A DNA stretch of 64,000 nt. Source: Enoplosus armatus. Its lineage: Eukaryota; Chordata; Actinopteri; Centrarchiformes; Enoplosidae. Below the pieces are notes generated by a model. It was not told the origin of the DNA. It was given only the letters and a program-made list of their open reading frames with translations, and searched no databases. Both the position numbers and the translations under genes were made by a program. Below, one piece after another: positions 47,936 through 59,870 of this stretch (the stretch's first letter is position 1; each line of letters starts with the position of its first letter). The stretch lies in contig NC_092182.1 of NCBI RefSeq assembly GCF_043641665.1, forward strand, positions 20,831,241 to 20,895,240, given 5' to 3'.

Positions 47936-49943
47936 AACATACCTCTCTAAGAAGGACTAGGAAGAGTTACAGTTTCAGCTTGTGCGGAAAATAACGAGAG
48001 ACTCAGATCTGAGGAAGGAAAGATCACTCCACCTCTGGGCTGCAGAGAGGAGACGAGACTGGAACAAAACTGGAGTGAGAGTGATGACCTGAGTTATCAA
48101 ACAGAAGCAAACAGAACTGAAATGTGATGTAGGTTTGGAGAAATGGTCTTGCTATTTCTCACCTGTAGGCTCTCACACACCAGTGTTTGAACCTAGTGGT
48201 TATAACTGCAACTTTGTTACTCTGAAGTTTAGTAAAAGTCAGCTTTTTTTGTGTTGCGTCTTTTGTACAACACTGCAGTGATAACGGCATTCAGCATATA
48301 TTTCTTTGTGTGTATTCACTTCATACTTTCCTGATCTGGTTGTATGTCATACCACTATGTCCATATAATACTCACAACAGGGCCATAGATACAACTGAGG
48401 ACACGTCATGCCTGATAATTTGGGGGTCTGACACAATCTGAGGAGGAGTTCACATTACAGTTACACAAAAATTACACAAGTTGTTTTGAAAGTCTTGTTC
48501 ATTGTGTAGTCAATTAATAGAATATATAATATGATATATAATCAAAGCAGCTAAGCTTTTATGGTGGCAAGTCTAACTTATCTCATGGGTGGGCTGCATG
48601 TGGACAATTGGGGGTCCTCTAAGGCCTGTTTCAGCATGAAGTTCCTGTGGTGCTTTCAGGTCCTTAGTTTAATGGAAGAGAAGGTTTAACAGGGTTCCAG
48701 TGTTGTGGTTCTTCAATAGGTAATGAAGCAGTTAAATGAAATAAAGTTGTAGGATTTTTTTTTAGTCTTGATATTTTTAAACACTGGCTGTTTTTATTAT
48801 ACTGCTAAAGTCTGCTTTTCTTTTTATATACAGAATTCCTGACAGACAGAGGTTTTCCCATGCCCTATACTAATTTTTCCAGGCAGTGCAAAAGAGGCCA
48901 ATAGGTTTTTTAGATCAGCTTTAAGAGGATGAAGTATCCTGAAGTATGTTCATAGTGGAGTAGTAGATGTTGCCATATTTGGATAGAAGAGAGCCTCAGC
49001 TTCTCCTTTGGGTTTGACATGTTGAAATAAAAACCCAGACTGTCACAATAGAAATAAATAAAAAAAAAGAGCAGATTGTGCTTCAGCCTTGAATCCCATT
49101 TGAACTCATTAACCCCGCGCACGTGCTCGTATAACCACAGACAGTGACAGACGCCTTTGATGGAGCCTGTCAGCACGAATTACAAACAACACTGATTTTG
49201 CATGTTCGTCATTAATCACAGCTGCAACACTTGAGACGCTTCTTTGAGGCGATTCTATCACCACATGGCTTTTTCTTTTCTTTTTTCTCGAGTGGAAATG
49301 AGGTGACTGATCCGGAGGCTTCTGTGTTCTGTTGACAATGTCGGGGAAAAGCATCTTTAAACGAACACACACACACATGAACTGTGAACATAGAAAAACT
49401 CAACGACTTCCAGGCTGGCTTGTTTTCAGCACCATGGAGAGCAAAACCCCTCAACAACAAGGACTGAGGCTCAAAGAAGCAATGAGAGATTCTGTTTGCG
49501 TGTCTTTGGGTTTGGACAGTGAACACCTTGACATCCATCTGTTGTCAGTTTCCCCAGAAAGCCCGATTTCATCAGCTCAGTTTCAGTGGAAAAAGTGAAG
49601 CAACATTATTTGGACAGTGTCAGAAGTGTTTTGCAGGCACACGTTGCAAAAGGGGATTCTGCTCCTGAATGTATTTTCTGCTGTAATTTTCTTTGTATTT
49701 GAAGTAAGTGTGATCACATTTGGATTCGGGCTGAGCTTTAAACAGACATGAAACTGCATGTTTTCTGCAGCGCTGATCGAGCTTCATGTCTGCGTTTATT
49801 CAAGGTGATGTAAGATCAATAAGAGCTCAGGAGAAATGATCTATCTTGGATCAAACAGGTGGATGTGATTTCCTCACGTGTTTTTTGTTCCCCCACACTT
49901 GAATGAAGGTGTGTGCTCGACATTAAGTGTCAAGTTAGTTTGT
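47936..49943. other. Non-coding stretch upstream of kcna3
   Basis: No supported gene. Two overlapping frames around 49.1-49.6 kb lack recognisable domains. This region should hold distal kcna3 regulatory sequence. Confidence 0.3.
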
Positions 49944-50000
49944 GATTGGGCGCGTCGTGGACGTATGTCAGACATATGCGCGCCGTGGGCGGGTGTCGAC
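49944..50000 (+). promoter_or_regulatory. Candidate GC-rich kcna3 proximal promoter
   Basis: A local rise in CpG and GC includes GTGGGCGGGTG at 49985-49995, an Sp1/KLF-type GC box, about 200 bases before the kcna3 start codon. No TATA box is evident, which suits a CpG-type promoter. The transcription start is not determinable from sequence. Confidence 0.3.
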
Positions 50001-50190
50001 GTGTTTGTAGGAGAAAAAAAAGACAAGAAAAAGGCAGAGGGGAGTGCGGCGCTTCAGTGTGTGTGGATACGCGGACATAGGTGATGGTGAGAGGAGATGC
50101 CAGCGGTGTCGGCCTCAGCTCCCCAAAGCTGTAGGCTTTGGCTGGGAGAGGCGTGGCGCGCTCTGCCCCTCCAGACCGAAAACCACCTGT

Positions 50191-51744
50191 ATGGATGACC
50201 AGACCTTCAGCGTGGTCCAGTCGCCCTCGTCCGCCAGGCTCAGGGGCAGCAACGCGACTGACAGCCGGGGTTATGCCGAGGTGGAGAGGGGCGTCATGAC
50301 GGTGGAAAACATGCTGGAGGAGTCCGCCGGGCTCTCGGCGCCTCACCTGTCGGTGGATCGATATGAGCGCGGTCGGCAGGGCTGCTGCGAGAGGGTGGTG
50401 ATCAACATTTCGGGTTTACGCTTCGAGACACAACTTAAAACTTTCAACCAGTTCCCGAACACGCTGCTGGGGGACCCCAGGAAAAGGATGCGCTACTTTG
50501 ACCCACTGAGGAACGAGTACTTCTTTGACAGGAACAGACCGAGCTTTGATGCCATCCTGTACTACTACCAGTCAGGGGGGCGCATACGGAGACCTGTTAA
50601 CGTCCCCATTGATATTTTCTCCGAGGAGATCAGGTTTTATCAACTCGGGGAGGAGGCCATGGAGAAATTCCGTGATGATGAAGGGTTTATAAAAGAAGAG
50701 GAGCGCGTACTGCCCAAACATGACTTCCAAAAGCAGGTTTGGCTTTTGTTTGAGTACCCTGAAAGCTCTGGTCCAGCAAGGGGGATAGCCATCGTCTCAG
50801 TGCTTGTTATTTTGATTTCAATAGTTATTTTCTGCATGGAGACTCTGCCGGAGTTTCGGGACGACAGAGACCAAACCACAGTGGCACCCGCGGTCAATGG
50901 CACTGCCCCCCACGTGCCAAGCCCGTTCACAGACCCCTTCTTTGTGATAGAGACTCTGTGCATCATATGGTTCTCTTTCGAGCTGCTGGTCAGGTTCTTC
51001 GCCTGCCCCAGCAAAACTTCCTTCTCCAAAAACATCATGAATATCATTGACATCGTCGCCATAATCCCCTACTTTATCACTTTGGGGACTGAGCTGGCCG
51101 AGAAGGAAACCAACAGCGGCCAGCAGGCGATGTCCCTCGCCATCCTGAGGGTGATCAGGCTGGTGAGGGTCTTTCGCATTTTTAAGCTGTCACGACACTC
51201 AAAGGGTCTTCAGATTTTGGGACAGACCCTCAAGGCCAGCATGAGGGAGCTCGGCTTGCTCATATTCTTCCTTTTCATCGGAGTTATTCTCTTCTCCAGC
51301 GCGGTTTACTTTGCAGAGGCGGACGACCCCTCGTCCAGTTTCACCAGCATCCCAGATGCGTTTTGGTGGGCAGTGGTGACCATGACCACAGTCGGATATG
51401 GAGACATGCATCCGGTGACCATTGGTGGGAAAATAGTGGGGTCCCTGTGCGCAATAGCAGGCGTGCTGACCATTGCCTTACCCGTGCCAGTGATTGTGTC
51501 CAATTTCAACTACTTTTACCACAGGGAGACTGATGGAGAGGAGCACCCACAGTACGTGCACACGGGCAGCTGTGAGCACCTCCCCTCGGAGGAGCTGAGG
51601 CGGTCGTGCAGCTCCTCATCCCTCAGCAAGTCTGAGTACATGGTGATAGAGGAGGGCATCAACAGCGCGTTCAAACGGCCCAACTTCACCACCGAAAACA
51701 ACCAGAACTGCGTGAACATCAAAAAGATCTTCACAGACGTGTAA
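50191..51744 (+). CDS. kcna3: Voltage-gated potassium channel Kv1.3 (Shaker-related), intronless
   Basis: Pore-forming subunit of a tetrameric delayed-rectifier potassium channel of the plasma membrane. The 517 residues contain the T1 tetramerisation domain (about 66-165), S1 (196-216), S2 (250-270), S3 (281-301), voltage sensor S4 with regularly spaced Arg/Lys (320-338), S5 (352-373), the filter TTVGYGD (399-405) and S6 with the PVP hinge (431-433). The S1-S2 loop has a glycosylation sequon at 236-238, and the C-terminus ends TDV, a PDZ ligand. Kv1.3 is indicated by the N-terminal MDDQ...SPSSAR and MTVENMLE blocks, [20 protein letters not shown], the His after the filter ([10 protein letters not shown]407) and the NIKKIFTDV end. 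The ATG at 50191 is the first in frame; the open frame further upstream has only GTG, and MDDQ aligns with the long human form. One exon, as usual for this family. Confidence 0.97.
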   Translation: MDDQTFSVVQSPSSARLRGSNATDSRGYAEVERGVMTVENMLEESAGLSAPHLSVDRYERGRQGCCERVVINISGLRFETQLKTFNQFPNTLLGDPRKRMRYFDPLRNEYFFDRNRPSFDAILYYYQSGGRIRRPVNVPIDIFSEEIRFYQLGEEAMEKFRDDEGFIKEEERVLPKHDFQKQVWLLFEYPESSGPARGIAIVSVLVILISIVIFCMETLPEFRDDRDQTTVAPAVNGTAPHVPSPFTDPFFVIETLCIIWFSFELLVRFFACPSKTSFSKNIMNIIDIVAIIPYFITLGTELAEKETNSGQQAMSLAILRVIRLVRVFRIFKLSRHSKGLQILGQTLKASMRELGLLIFFLFIGVILFSSAVYFAEADDPSSSFTSIPDAFWWAVVTMTTVGYGDMHPVTIGGKIVGSLCAIAGVLTIALPVPVIVSNFNYFYHRETDGEEHPQYVHTGSCEHLPSEELRRSCSSSSLSKSEYMVIEEGINSAFKRPNFTTENNQNCVNIKKIFTDV

Positions 51745-52437
51745 ATGAACCCCACAAATGGTTCATTTATGGAGCATGAAGAAATAGTAGCTATAATATA
51801 TTATTTTTTTATATAGCCAATCGTAATGTGTCCGTCCATATCTGTGGAGGAACGCTGTAAATGCCCGTTTTAACAAGTCATTTATACTTTTTATTGAAGC
51901 AAATGAGGAATTATGATTCTGCTTATTTCCAGTGTAGATTCACATGTTGAGTAAGAAGTATTAATATGACCCAAAAACATTTGCACTGGAAAAGTATTTA
52001 TTTCGGCACAAGCTGCCCCCCCCCAAACATTTAATGAACGAGTTGGTGGCTTGTTAAAACAGATATTTGTGCAGTGTAGAGTGCCACACTACGCCTACAT
52101 ATCTTGATGTTGTTGCGGAAGTTGTTTGTATTCATGATTGGGATACACGTGTAGCATATACTATATTGCATCTACCAGTCAAAAACGGCGACGTCTTGTG
52201 CTTCGTGGAAAGTAAAGTTTCATTGTCGAATAATGGCCATTTGTATAGCCGATTGCCTGTTTTAGGTTATATTCAATAGGATAACCTGTCGAGATGTTGG
52301 ACTCTGAGTCTTGTTCAGATTATTATTCAGGTAAAATCACACCGTGGTGAGTGGTGTAGATGGGAACGCTTATCATAGAAGTCGAGCTTTTCGTAAAATT
52401 GTATTTTTATTCAGAACTGCCTATATAGCCTATATTA
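51745..52437 (+). other. kcna3 3' UTR (inferred)
   Basis: AT-rich sequence between the kcna3 stop codon and the first AATAAA. No other gene is supported here. Confidence 0.5.
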
Positions 52438-52443
52438 AATAAA
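52438..52443 (+). terminator. Polyadenylation signal, probable kcna3
   Basis: AATAAA about 690 bases after the stop codon. It is the first canonical signal I find downstream on the plus strand. Confidence 0.45.
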
Positions 52444-52666
52444 AACGGAAATTAAGTGATCCCGACTCTAAATGTCATTATAACCTTTCTCTAAATATCT
52501 AATATCATTATAAATGCCGTCTTTGGCGAGCAGGGTTGAGGTATGAAATACATAAAGTGTGAATAATTGTGCGTTTGAGGTCATGTGCGCAGTGACGGCA
52601 GGATGAGAGGAGGGAGAACGTGCAGAACGTCCCGCCTCCTGCTCGCTGAACCCGCCTTGTGACGCA

Positions 52667-52722
52667 GTCTCCATGGCGACGGCGGTTTCCTGGGTAACCC
52701 CCTCTGATGTTACCATGGCATT
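52667..52722. promoter_or_regulatory. Cluster of three RFX X-box-like sites in a GC-rich stretch
   Basis: GTCTCCATGGCGAC (52667-52680), GTTTCCTGGGTAAC (52685-52698) and GTTACCATGGCATT (52709-52722) are three 14-base X-box-like palindromes; the first two fit the consensus well and the third differs at its last two bases. Just upstream are GC-box-like CCCGCCTCC and a GTGACGCAG. The cluster may be a promoter or enhancer. No gene starting here was recognised on either strand, though a short ATG frame runs leftward from 52731. Confidence 0.4.
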
Positions 52723-53073
52723 GTGTTGCATTTTTCACAAAGACTTTCCAACTGTGCTCCACTGTCACCTTCGTGTCCTTGGAGAGGAAAGGGAGCAGCT
52801 CCTGCAGATGTTTGTTTTAATATCATGTTAAACTAGCATGGAGCTTAATAATAATTTATTAGTTTAGTTTGCTTTCAGGGTGGTTAAATGAATATCAATC
52901 AGCACTACTCGTCCTTTGGGCAGAGCTAATAGCCTCAGGCAGTGGGTTGGCAGATCTGTAGGAATACAGTGCAAATCATGAAAAGCTGTTGTATCAATGC
53001 AGCCTCTCTTTTGTTTCCCTTCGCTGAAACCGCCTCAGCAGCTCTGTTTTTCAGATGTGAGCTCCATTCTCTG
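52723..53073. other. Non-coding stretch
   Basis: No supported gene. Confidence 0.35.
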
Positions 53074-53102
53074 AGTTGGCATGCCAACTGGGTCTGACGT
53101 CA
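53074..53102. promoter_or_regulatory. Perfect palindrome adjacent to a consensus CRE
   Basis: AGTTGGCATGCCAACT (53074-53089) is a perfect 16-base palindrome with TTGGC/GCCAA half-sites. Five bases later is TGACGTCA (53095-53102), the full cAMP-response element. The combination suggests an activity-dependent regulatory element near kcna3. Motif-based inference. Confidence 0.35.
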
Positions 53103-53301
53103 GCCACCTTTCATCCCCTCCAGCAGACACTTGCATGTGTGCTTTTAGTACAAAGTGGCTGAGAGCTGAAGTGACACAAACAAACAGTCAAACTCAGTCC
53201 ACTGAAAATGAATTACGGGGCTGTATTTCCTCTTCATGTGTCATGTTGGCTTGAAAGTTTTTCAAAATTAGTAAATAGTTACTTCACTTTTATTATTCTT
53301 A

Positions 53302-53490
53302 AGGCTGCAACCAATGATTATTTTCATTATCGATTAATCTGTTGATTATTTTCTTGATTAATTGATTAATCATTTAATCAATGGCTGTCATAAAACAGAG
53401 AAAAATGTATTATAATTTCCCAGGGGTCCAAATTGAAGTCTTCAGATGTCTTGTTTTCTTCAACGAAATCCAGTTTCCAGTTTCCAAAGA
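53302..53490. repeat. Dispersed 'GGCTGCAACTAA' MITE, opposite orientation
   Basis: Starts AAGGCTGCAACCAATGATTA followed by TTTTCATTATCGATTAATCT, the clearest terminal sequence of the family in this window. The interior is reversed relative to the 29.7 kb copy. Confidence 0.65.
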
Positions 53491-55873
53491 TATAAAACGG
53501 AGAAAAGCCTTCACATTGGAGAAAGTACACCGGAGAATGGCACTGGCGTTTTTATTGAAAAACAAATTTCTCCTTTCATATTGATTATACAGTAATAAAT
53601 GGCAGAGACGGCGCAGTTTTTATAAACTACTTCTTGTTAAAGTTGTACTGTTGCTGAACTGAATCAACACAGAGGCTTCATCATTCTGAAAATAGCTCAG
53701 TACTGCCCTCTAGTGGATCAACTGAGTTATTACTGTTGGGAAGGAGTTGAATATTGACTGTACTGATGATATTTAGCTTCTTGGACTTGAAGTCTTGACG
53801 ACTGAATATATTATTGTGTCTTTATAATCAAGCTAGTGGCAAACAATTTATACTTTAGTCCACGTATTGTTTTGACTGCTTTGACTGTAGTAGGACTCCC
53901 TGGGCCCTCTTTAACGCCTCAAAAACATATCAGTGTTCTTCATAATTATTTATTAGCTTGATACTTTGTGACTCTCCCTGATTTTATGAGAACTTCTAAC
54001 AAACATGATTTTAAACTGATGACGCTTAAGAAGACCGCCACAGAAAAGGATGCATTTCTTCAGTTTGAAGTCTCAGAGACTCCAGCTGTTAAATACGGTC
54101 ATACACGATGGATTTTCATTTAGTCTTTGTCTGTTGACAATAACGTTTAAGCAGCACCAAACCTCCAGATCCCAAATTAGCCCATTTGGGTTTCTCTTAA
54201 TGGAATTTCTTTTGTCTGCCTGTGAAACAAGTATAGCCCATATAACATATGAAACATATTATATAAAGCATATTTATATTTCCTCATTTGGTGTAATAAC
54301 AATGTCTTATGGTGACATTCATATTTAATCATCTTCATCAAATGTGTAAACCCCTTTGTGGCATATAGGTAAGAAAATGGCTGACTTTGTAATTATCATT
54401 ACTGTTTTTACACGTGCAGCGCCGTGAGGAACCGTGTTTTGTCGTCGAATCATTGTCTGTCTGGGGTTTGTAAGGCAGGTCAGGAAACTACCTTCAAATT
54501 CCACCTAGAGGCTTTTAGTCTGACCTATAATTCTGGTGTTTCCCAGGAGACAAAGGGAATTACAGTTTGTGCTAAAAAACTCACTCCACTTACAATTTGC
54601 ATGACTTTGAACGAGCACAGAAATGGACATGAAGGTTGGTTGAAATTCGCTTTGCAGTATGCTGGGCTGTTACAAAGCAAAATCCACTCACATGAAAGCT
54701 CATGTGGTGTCTTCCAGAGCAACATCTTAACAAAAGGACATGGATATATGAGCCCAGGATAAGAGAAGATATTTGGTGGCAATTATTTAAATGTCAAACA
54801 AAACCTGCCTGTTTTTTTGATTTGTGTACTCAAAGGCTCATTTCTTCTACAAATCTGCTGTGAGACCAGGCTCCACACACGCGAACAAAACACTTAAAGA
54901 AGCTAAACATTTGAAGAAGAGCAGAAGGCTAGAGATGACTTAAACCAACATATAATATGATATAATATTAAAAGGGAAGCGGTTTAGCTTTGAGTTTCAC
55001 AGATTTAACCCTTTGTCCACATTCTTTGCTGAATGTTCAGTTTCACATGCAGAGCGACAAAGACCTCAGTCCTGCAGGCCAGATGTAATGCGGCCAGGTG
55101 CTCTGCCTCAGAACTGCTGAGTGGCTTTGTTCCCTCCTGTCTTCCGTACTGGAATTTAAGTCCTCCTTCAATGTATTTTTAACCAGGGGAAATGAAAACG
55201 TGTCTGTAAGTTGCCCAGCGGCGTTAATCATCTCGACGAGCTCGACGGCAGTGCTGGCAAGGGACATAGTTCAGCTTGTCTTGATCTGATCTGAGGAGAG
55301 GAGAATCGCATCAGAGGTAAACCTGTTAGACATAGTAGGCTGAGATATTGTGGCCTCTTGAGGATCACAATGTTGTTTTTACCGCATTTAAGTTAATAGA
55401 AGATAATATCAATATCAAAATTAAGGATCTAGCCTACCGATAATGGGAAAAACACACTTTTATACATTCTTTCAATAAACTCTTCTTGTTGTTGTCCCTT
55501 TGTTCTATAAAGAGCTGAATATCAAACTGCTAAAACACCTAAAGCTGGCATTAAAGCCACACTAATCAATATTTCTGTCTTAACAATGGATCAAAGACTA
55601 TGTGTGGTGTTTAAGGTGTTGCTACTACGAACCACAGAGAATTATTACTTGACTGTGCAAAGGTTAGCAGCTAGCTGGTGAACATAGTGGAGCATTTAGC
55701 AGCTAAAGAGCCAGATATTTCTCTGAGGTTGGTGGAGACAAAAAGAAAGCTAAGAAGAGAGTGAATATTGGACTTAGATTCATCAGTACGCCAAAAACAC
55801 GACTGGAAATGAATGCTAAAGTTGCTCCGTGTCTGCTGGGTGTGTGAACCGGCAACTGTTTGGTAACTGTTTG
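53491..55873. other. Non-coding stretch
   Basis: No supported gene. A 112-codon frame at 54424-54762 has no recognisable domain. Confidence 0.3.
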
Positions 55874-55965
55874 ACAAGTCTGAATGTATTTGTAATCTTG
55901 TTTGTATTCTTTGATCAGATAGTTCTTGATTTAAATCAAACTTTTGCCACTTTTAGACAATTTTA
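55874..55965. repeat. Partial copy of the 59.7/60.3 kb repeat family
   Basis: TTTGATCAGATAGTTCTTGA and TTTAAATCAAACTTTTGCCA with TTTTAGACAA parallel the sequence around 60.32 and 60.48 kb, where a SINE splits it. Confidence 0.35.
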
Positions 55966-56200
55966 TGTAGGTCTCTAGAGAAGTTCCTGTGTGTGTAAAA
56001 ATGTCACCCATCCCTAGTTATATAATAACACAAGGGACACAATATAATACTTGCATGTCACTATGATGTAAAAATGAACATGCAGAATGCAGCATTAAGA
56101 AAAAGAGATTTAAAGCGGCTTGCACACCTTTTAATGTGTCTGCTAGTTTTAAAATGTGTTGACATGTGTAATTGTCTCGCTGTCCCTGTGTGAATATCTG

Positions 56201-56240
56201 AGTGTGTGTGTGTGTGTGTATGTGTGTGTGCGTGCGTGCG
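56201..56240. repeat. (GT)n microsatellite, compound
   Basis: GT units with a TATG interruption and a CGTG tail. Confidence 0.85.
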
Positions 56241-57343
56241 TTTAAAGTAGCATGCTTGAGTGCTGCACAGCTGTAAGATGCTCACAGCTGGTATGCCTGA
56301 ATGTACACCGCTGTGGGATCCCGGTCATTAGAAATCATAGAAAGTACTGAAGAGAACGTGCACCGAGTCGAAGGGAATACGCTCACATATGTGAACTTGC
56401 ATGTATGATACACAAATCCACACAGAGATGCAGAAAACCGCTAACAGTCCGCTGCCCAGCTGGTCTTCTCTGACACTGCCTCTCCATGCCGACGTGAGCA
56501 TGCAAGACCAGGATCGTGCTCAGTCAGGTGGGGTGGGGGATAGAGGGGACCCTGGGCTTCCCCCTCCCCTCTCGTCTCCTCGCTGTCCTCATCACGCCAA
56601 CATTCACCACATGAGAGGAGTGATGCCTCGCAACAGCATGCTACCTCTAATGATACGCCAACGTGGGGAGTGTCTGCCAGGAGAGGTGCCGCTTGTCATC
56701 CTTGAACTTTACCAGAGCGTCGTGTTCAGGACGCGTCGGTGAAGAGAAGAGGGAAGGCAGCGGCTGCATCCGGAGCAACTATTGACAGCACTGCACATTT
56801 GTCTTCCTGCTCTGATGATATTTTTATGTGGTACAGTATTTGCCCTAAAACTGTAACTCAGTGCTGCCAAAAATAGAAACCATGAGACATATTGCCATTA
56901 TTTCTCAGGGTGCCATTCATCCATCTGCTCTTTGGAGAACATGTAATGGCACTCTGGGGGCTATTCATAAAGTTCACTCTTCTGCATCAAGACTCAGTGT
57001 TCAGGGCTCTCAGTGAGGAAAAGGAAAGCCCAGAAAGCATGTCAGAGAAAGCATATATCCCCCCCCCAGAGGGAAGACGTACTAAAGCTAACAGTGAAAC
57101 CGGTTCCATAGAGACAACTGTTCCATATGCTGGCAAACATGTGAAACAAGGAGAATCATAACTCACATATTTTACACTTTTTCTGGCCTCTAATTCATCT
57201 ATAAATAATGCAGCTGACTGCAGGAAAATGAAAAGTGCTTTGTCATCGTGCGCTAACTTTACCTGAAATATCCCAGCGGCACCAGAGACGCTGTAGGCGT
57301 GATGTCACCGCCCAGCCTCCTCCCACTGCTGCCCCTAGAGATG
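56241..57343. other. Non-coding stretch
   Basis: No supported gene. The 113-codon frame at 56401-56742 is unrecognised and probably chance. A poly-C run is near 57060. Confidence 0.3.
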
Positions 57344-57357
57344 GTCTCCGTAGCAAC
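57344..57357 (+). promoter_or_regulatory. RFX X-box-like site
   Basis: GTCTCCGTAGCAAC fits the half-site structure of the X-box except that the central A is G. Motif match only. Confidence 0.2.
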
Positions 57358-59248
57358 CGAATGAGGCTGAGCAAAAGATTCACCCATCTACAGTGGCAAA
57401 GCTCACTTTGGACAATTTCCTTTTGATACTCTGGTGCTTTTAGACAGACAAGATTAATATTGATGGGAAAAGTCAGATGTGTGTGAAGTTTTGGTTATGA
57501 GGTCATGTGACCCTGGAGCCCGTGCAGTCCTGGCTCATCCCTCAGGTGTCCTGCAAGAGAGAGCCGGGTCCAGCAGCAGCAGCAGCGTGGATTGAAGATC
57601 AGACTGCTGCCACGAGGCTGAGGCAGATATTTGGATTCCTCGAATCACTGGCAAACAAAAACCCGAGGATTGCATCATCAGTGACACAGTATAGCTGTCA
57701 CTGTAAATCCCACAAGTCCCATAATATGCATCTGTGCTGCAGCAAACAAACACTGCAGCCTATTGAGCAGACCTCAGTACGCTTTTAATGCCGATTTTGT
57801 GCACTTTCTAATACATGAAAAGGGAGCAGAACCAGGCTTTGCTAAAATATTCAGGGGTGGAGAGATATGCTGCAATAAGTCAGAGCTGCATGCAATGCAT
57901 AAAGTAAACCGCTTCCCTTTTTCAGAGCCTCGCTGTGCATGTAAAAAGCTTGTTCTGAGAGACACACAATCAGTTTTATATTTGTTCTCTTGCCCTCATA
58001 CAAAAGGTATCTTATTTTTAGTATGACCTTGGTGTAATATAACCAAGTGTTCCTGAAGCCAGCATTTACCCTGACTTGAGTTTCACTCACTCATATACAG
58101 ACACATTGTATAACACAGCATAAGGGTATCCCTGCAACAGTGACACTGACTCACCCACTGACTCACAGTCCTTCCCTTCAGCATCAGGACAGCTCACTGA
58201 ATTGAATGAAGCCACGATTTCATTTATTCTTTTTGGTCATTCTGCTGCTGTCTGTACAAATGACATATGAAGAAGACGCACAGTAAAATGTGTTCGTTTC
58301 AGCCAAATGTTGCATGATTTAACTTTTGATTTCGCTGCTATCATGTGGAAAATGTCTGCAGGTATTGACTAAACCTATAAGTTTAGATGCTAAGCTTGTG
58401 CAGTGGGTGTGTGCAGATTTCTATGAGGTTATCTGGCTAAGCGGGATGCAGCTTGGCAGTATACCGCAGTGGACCAGTGTCCTTGTGTCTCTCCTGGTGT
58501 CTGGCTCTTTTCCAGCGTCTGCCCTCATCCTGCTGGGCCTCAATCTGACGAGCACGACTCTCTCCTTTCCCTCCCTTTTTTCTTCTCCTCCATCTCTTTG
58601 CTCTCTCTCTCTTTGCTATCCCTGTCTTCTTTATTTCCACCTCTTTTTGTCTCTGCCTCAGATGTACTGTTAGCTCCAGGGGACATAGAGAAGGACACAG
58701 GGAGCTGCACTGCTATATATTTGTATACCTAAGCAGCTCTTTTTATTCATTGCCTCCACTTTCCGAGCCCGGGTCCCGTAGTTGTATGTATAACCTGGCC
58801 TCTTTTGCAGGGCACCTCAGTTTCTGTCTCCTGAGTAGTGATACTGGAATGACTCATCTCCCAGAGGGTTCAATAAATTGAGTTTCACTGGAGATGCATT
58901 GGAGAAAAAAAAGTGTTTAGCAGCAAGGTTATGGGATTGCTAGATACCCTGAGGAGGAGTGGAAAAACACAGTATAAAATATTAAATTGTCAAAATATAT
59001 AGGATGAGTTCATCAAATACAATGATGATTGATTTTGCATGAGAGAATCCTCTAATGAGGAGCTGATACACAGGGGGGTGTTGCATCATCATATCTAGAG
59101 GTAGAAAATCTGTTTTAGTGCAGCAGCAAATCCAACATGATATGCGGAGCTCATCTCTTCCATCTTATTGCATTATGTTGGCCAGTGAACAAGCTGGTAA
59201 TAGGAAGAGCAGGAGTTGAATCATGTTGGAATTTGGACCTTTTTGTTT

Positions 59249-59249
<1 letters not shown>
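57358..59249. other. Non-coding stretch
   Basis: No supported gene. A pyrimidine tract of about 100 bases (58558-58660) ends in CCTCAG, a strong acceptor-like signal, but the following frame is short and unrecognised. Confidence 0.3.

Positions 59250-59296
<47 letters not shown>
59250..59296. repeat. (GT)n microsatellite
   Basis: About 23 GT units. Confidence 0.92.
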
Positions 59297-59299
<3 letters not shown>

Positions 59300-59669
59300 G
59301 AAACCTGTGGCTGCTGCAATGCAGTATCGAGGAGCAAGGAGGTACAACAGACCTCCAGGGACTGGACTGAACAGCATTGACACTTGCTATTGACAAATAT
59401 ATGTACGTACGAGTCACCTTGGGACTTTGTGTTCAGCTAATTTTGTAGTAATTTTTCAAGAAGCCGATCAAATTTGTCCACTACATGTCCTTGGTTGGGT
59501 TGAGTGTTGAACCTAGATAAGAAAATGTTCTTCGGGCACTCATAGAAGAGCACGTTTATTAAAAGCCTTTATTTAGTCTGTCATATTGGTTAAAAACACG
59601 GACTGGTTTCAACCTCAAAGGGTCTTTATCTGTCCGGAGAAAAATAAAAAACCTGTCTGTAACAGGATT

Positions 59670-59870
59670 TGTAGTCTTGTTGACTTATTCTATGATCAGA
59701 TCAAAAAGGTTCTTACACAGCTGCCTGTTTAGAAAACATTGAACATTTGAGAACATTTCCTTCTTTTGTTAAAAAAATTGTTTTGTAGAAAATATGATTG
59801 TATTTCTCAAAGTAAGGTATCGGGAAAAAGTATAGTTTTGGCAACAGTACCAAAACTTAGCTATCAGTAC
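59670..59870. repeat. Dispersed repeat, first copy
   Basis: Contains GGTTCTTACACAGCTG, TTTTGTAGAAAATATGATTG, TCTCAAAGTAAGGTATCGG and CAGTACCAAAACTTAGCTAT. The same blocks recur in the same order at 60490-60622. Confidence 0.55.

Noticed and set aside
50044..50190. N-terminal extension of kcna3 from an upstream in-frame codon
   Set aside because: The codon at 50044 is GTG. The first ATG in frame is 50191, and MDDQ matches the start of the long human KCNA3 form.
50640..51062. Minus-strand frames within kcna3
   Set aside because: Shadows of the kcna3 coding sequence, with no independent features.
54424..54762. 112-codon open frame
   Set aside because: No domain, unremarkable codon use, no promoter or splice context.
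56401..56742. 113-codon open frame
   Set aside because: Low-complexity Pro/Ser/His content and no recognisable family.
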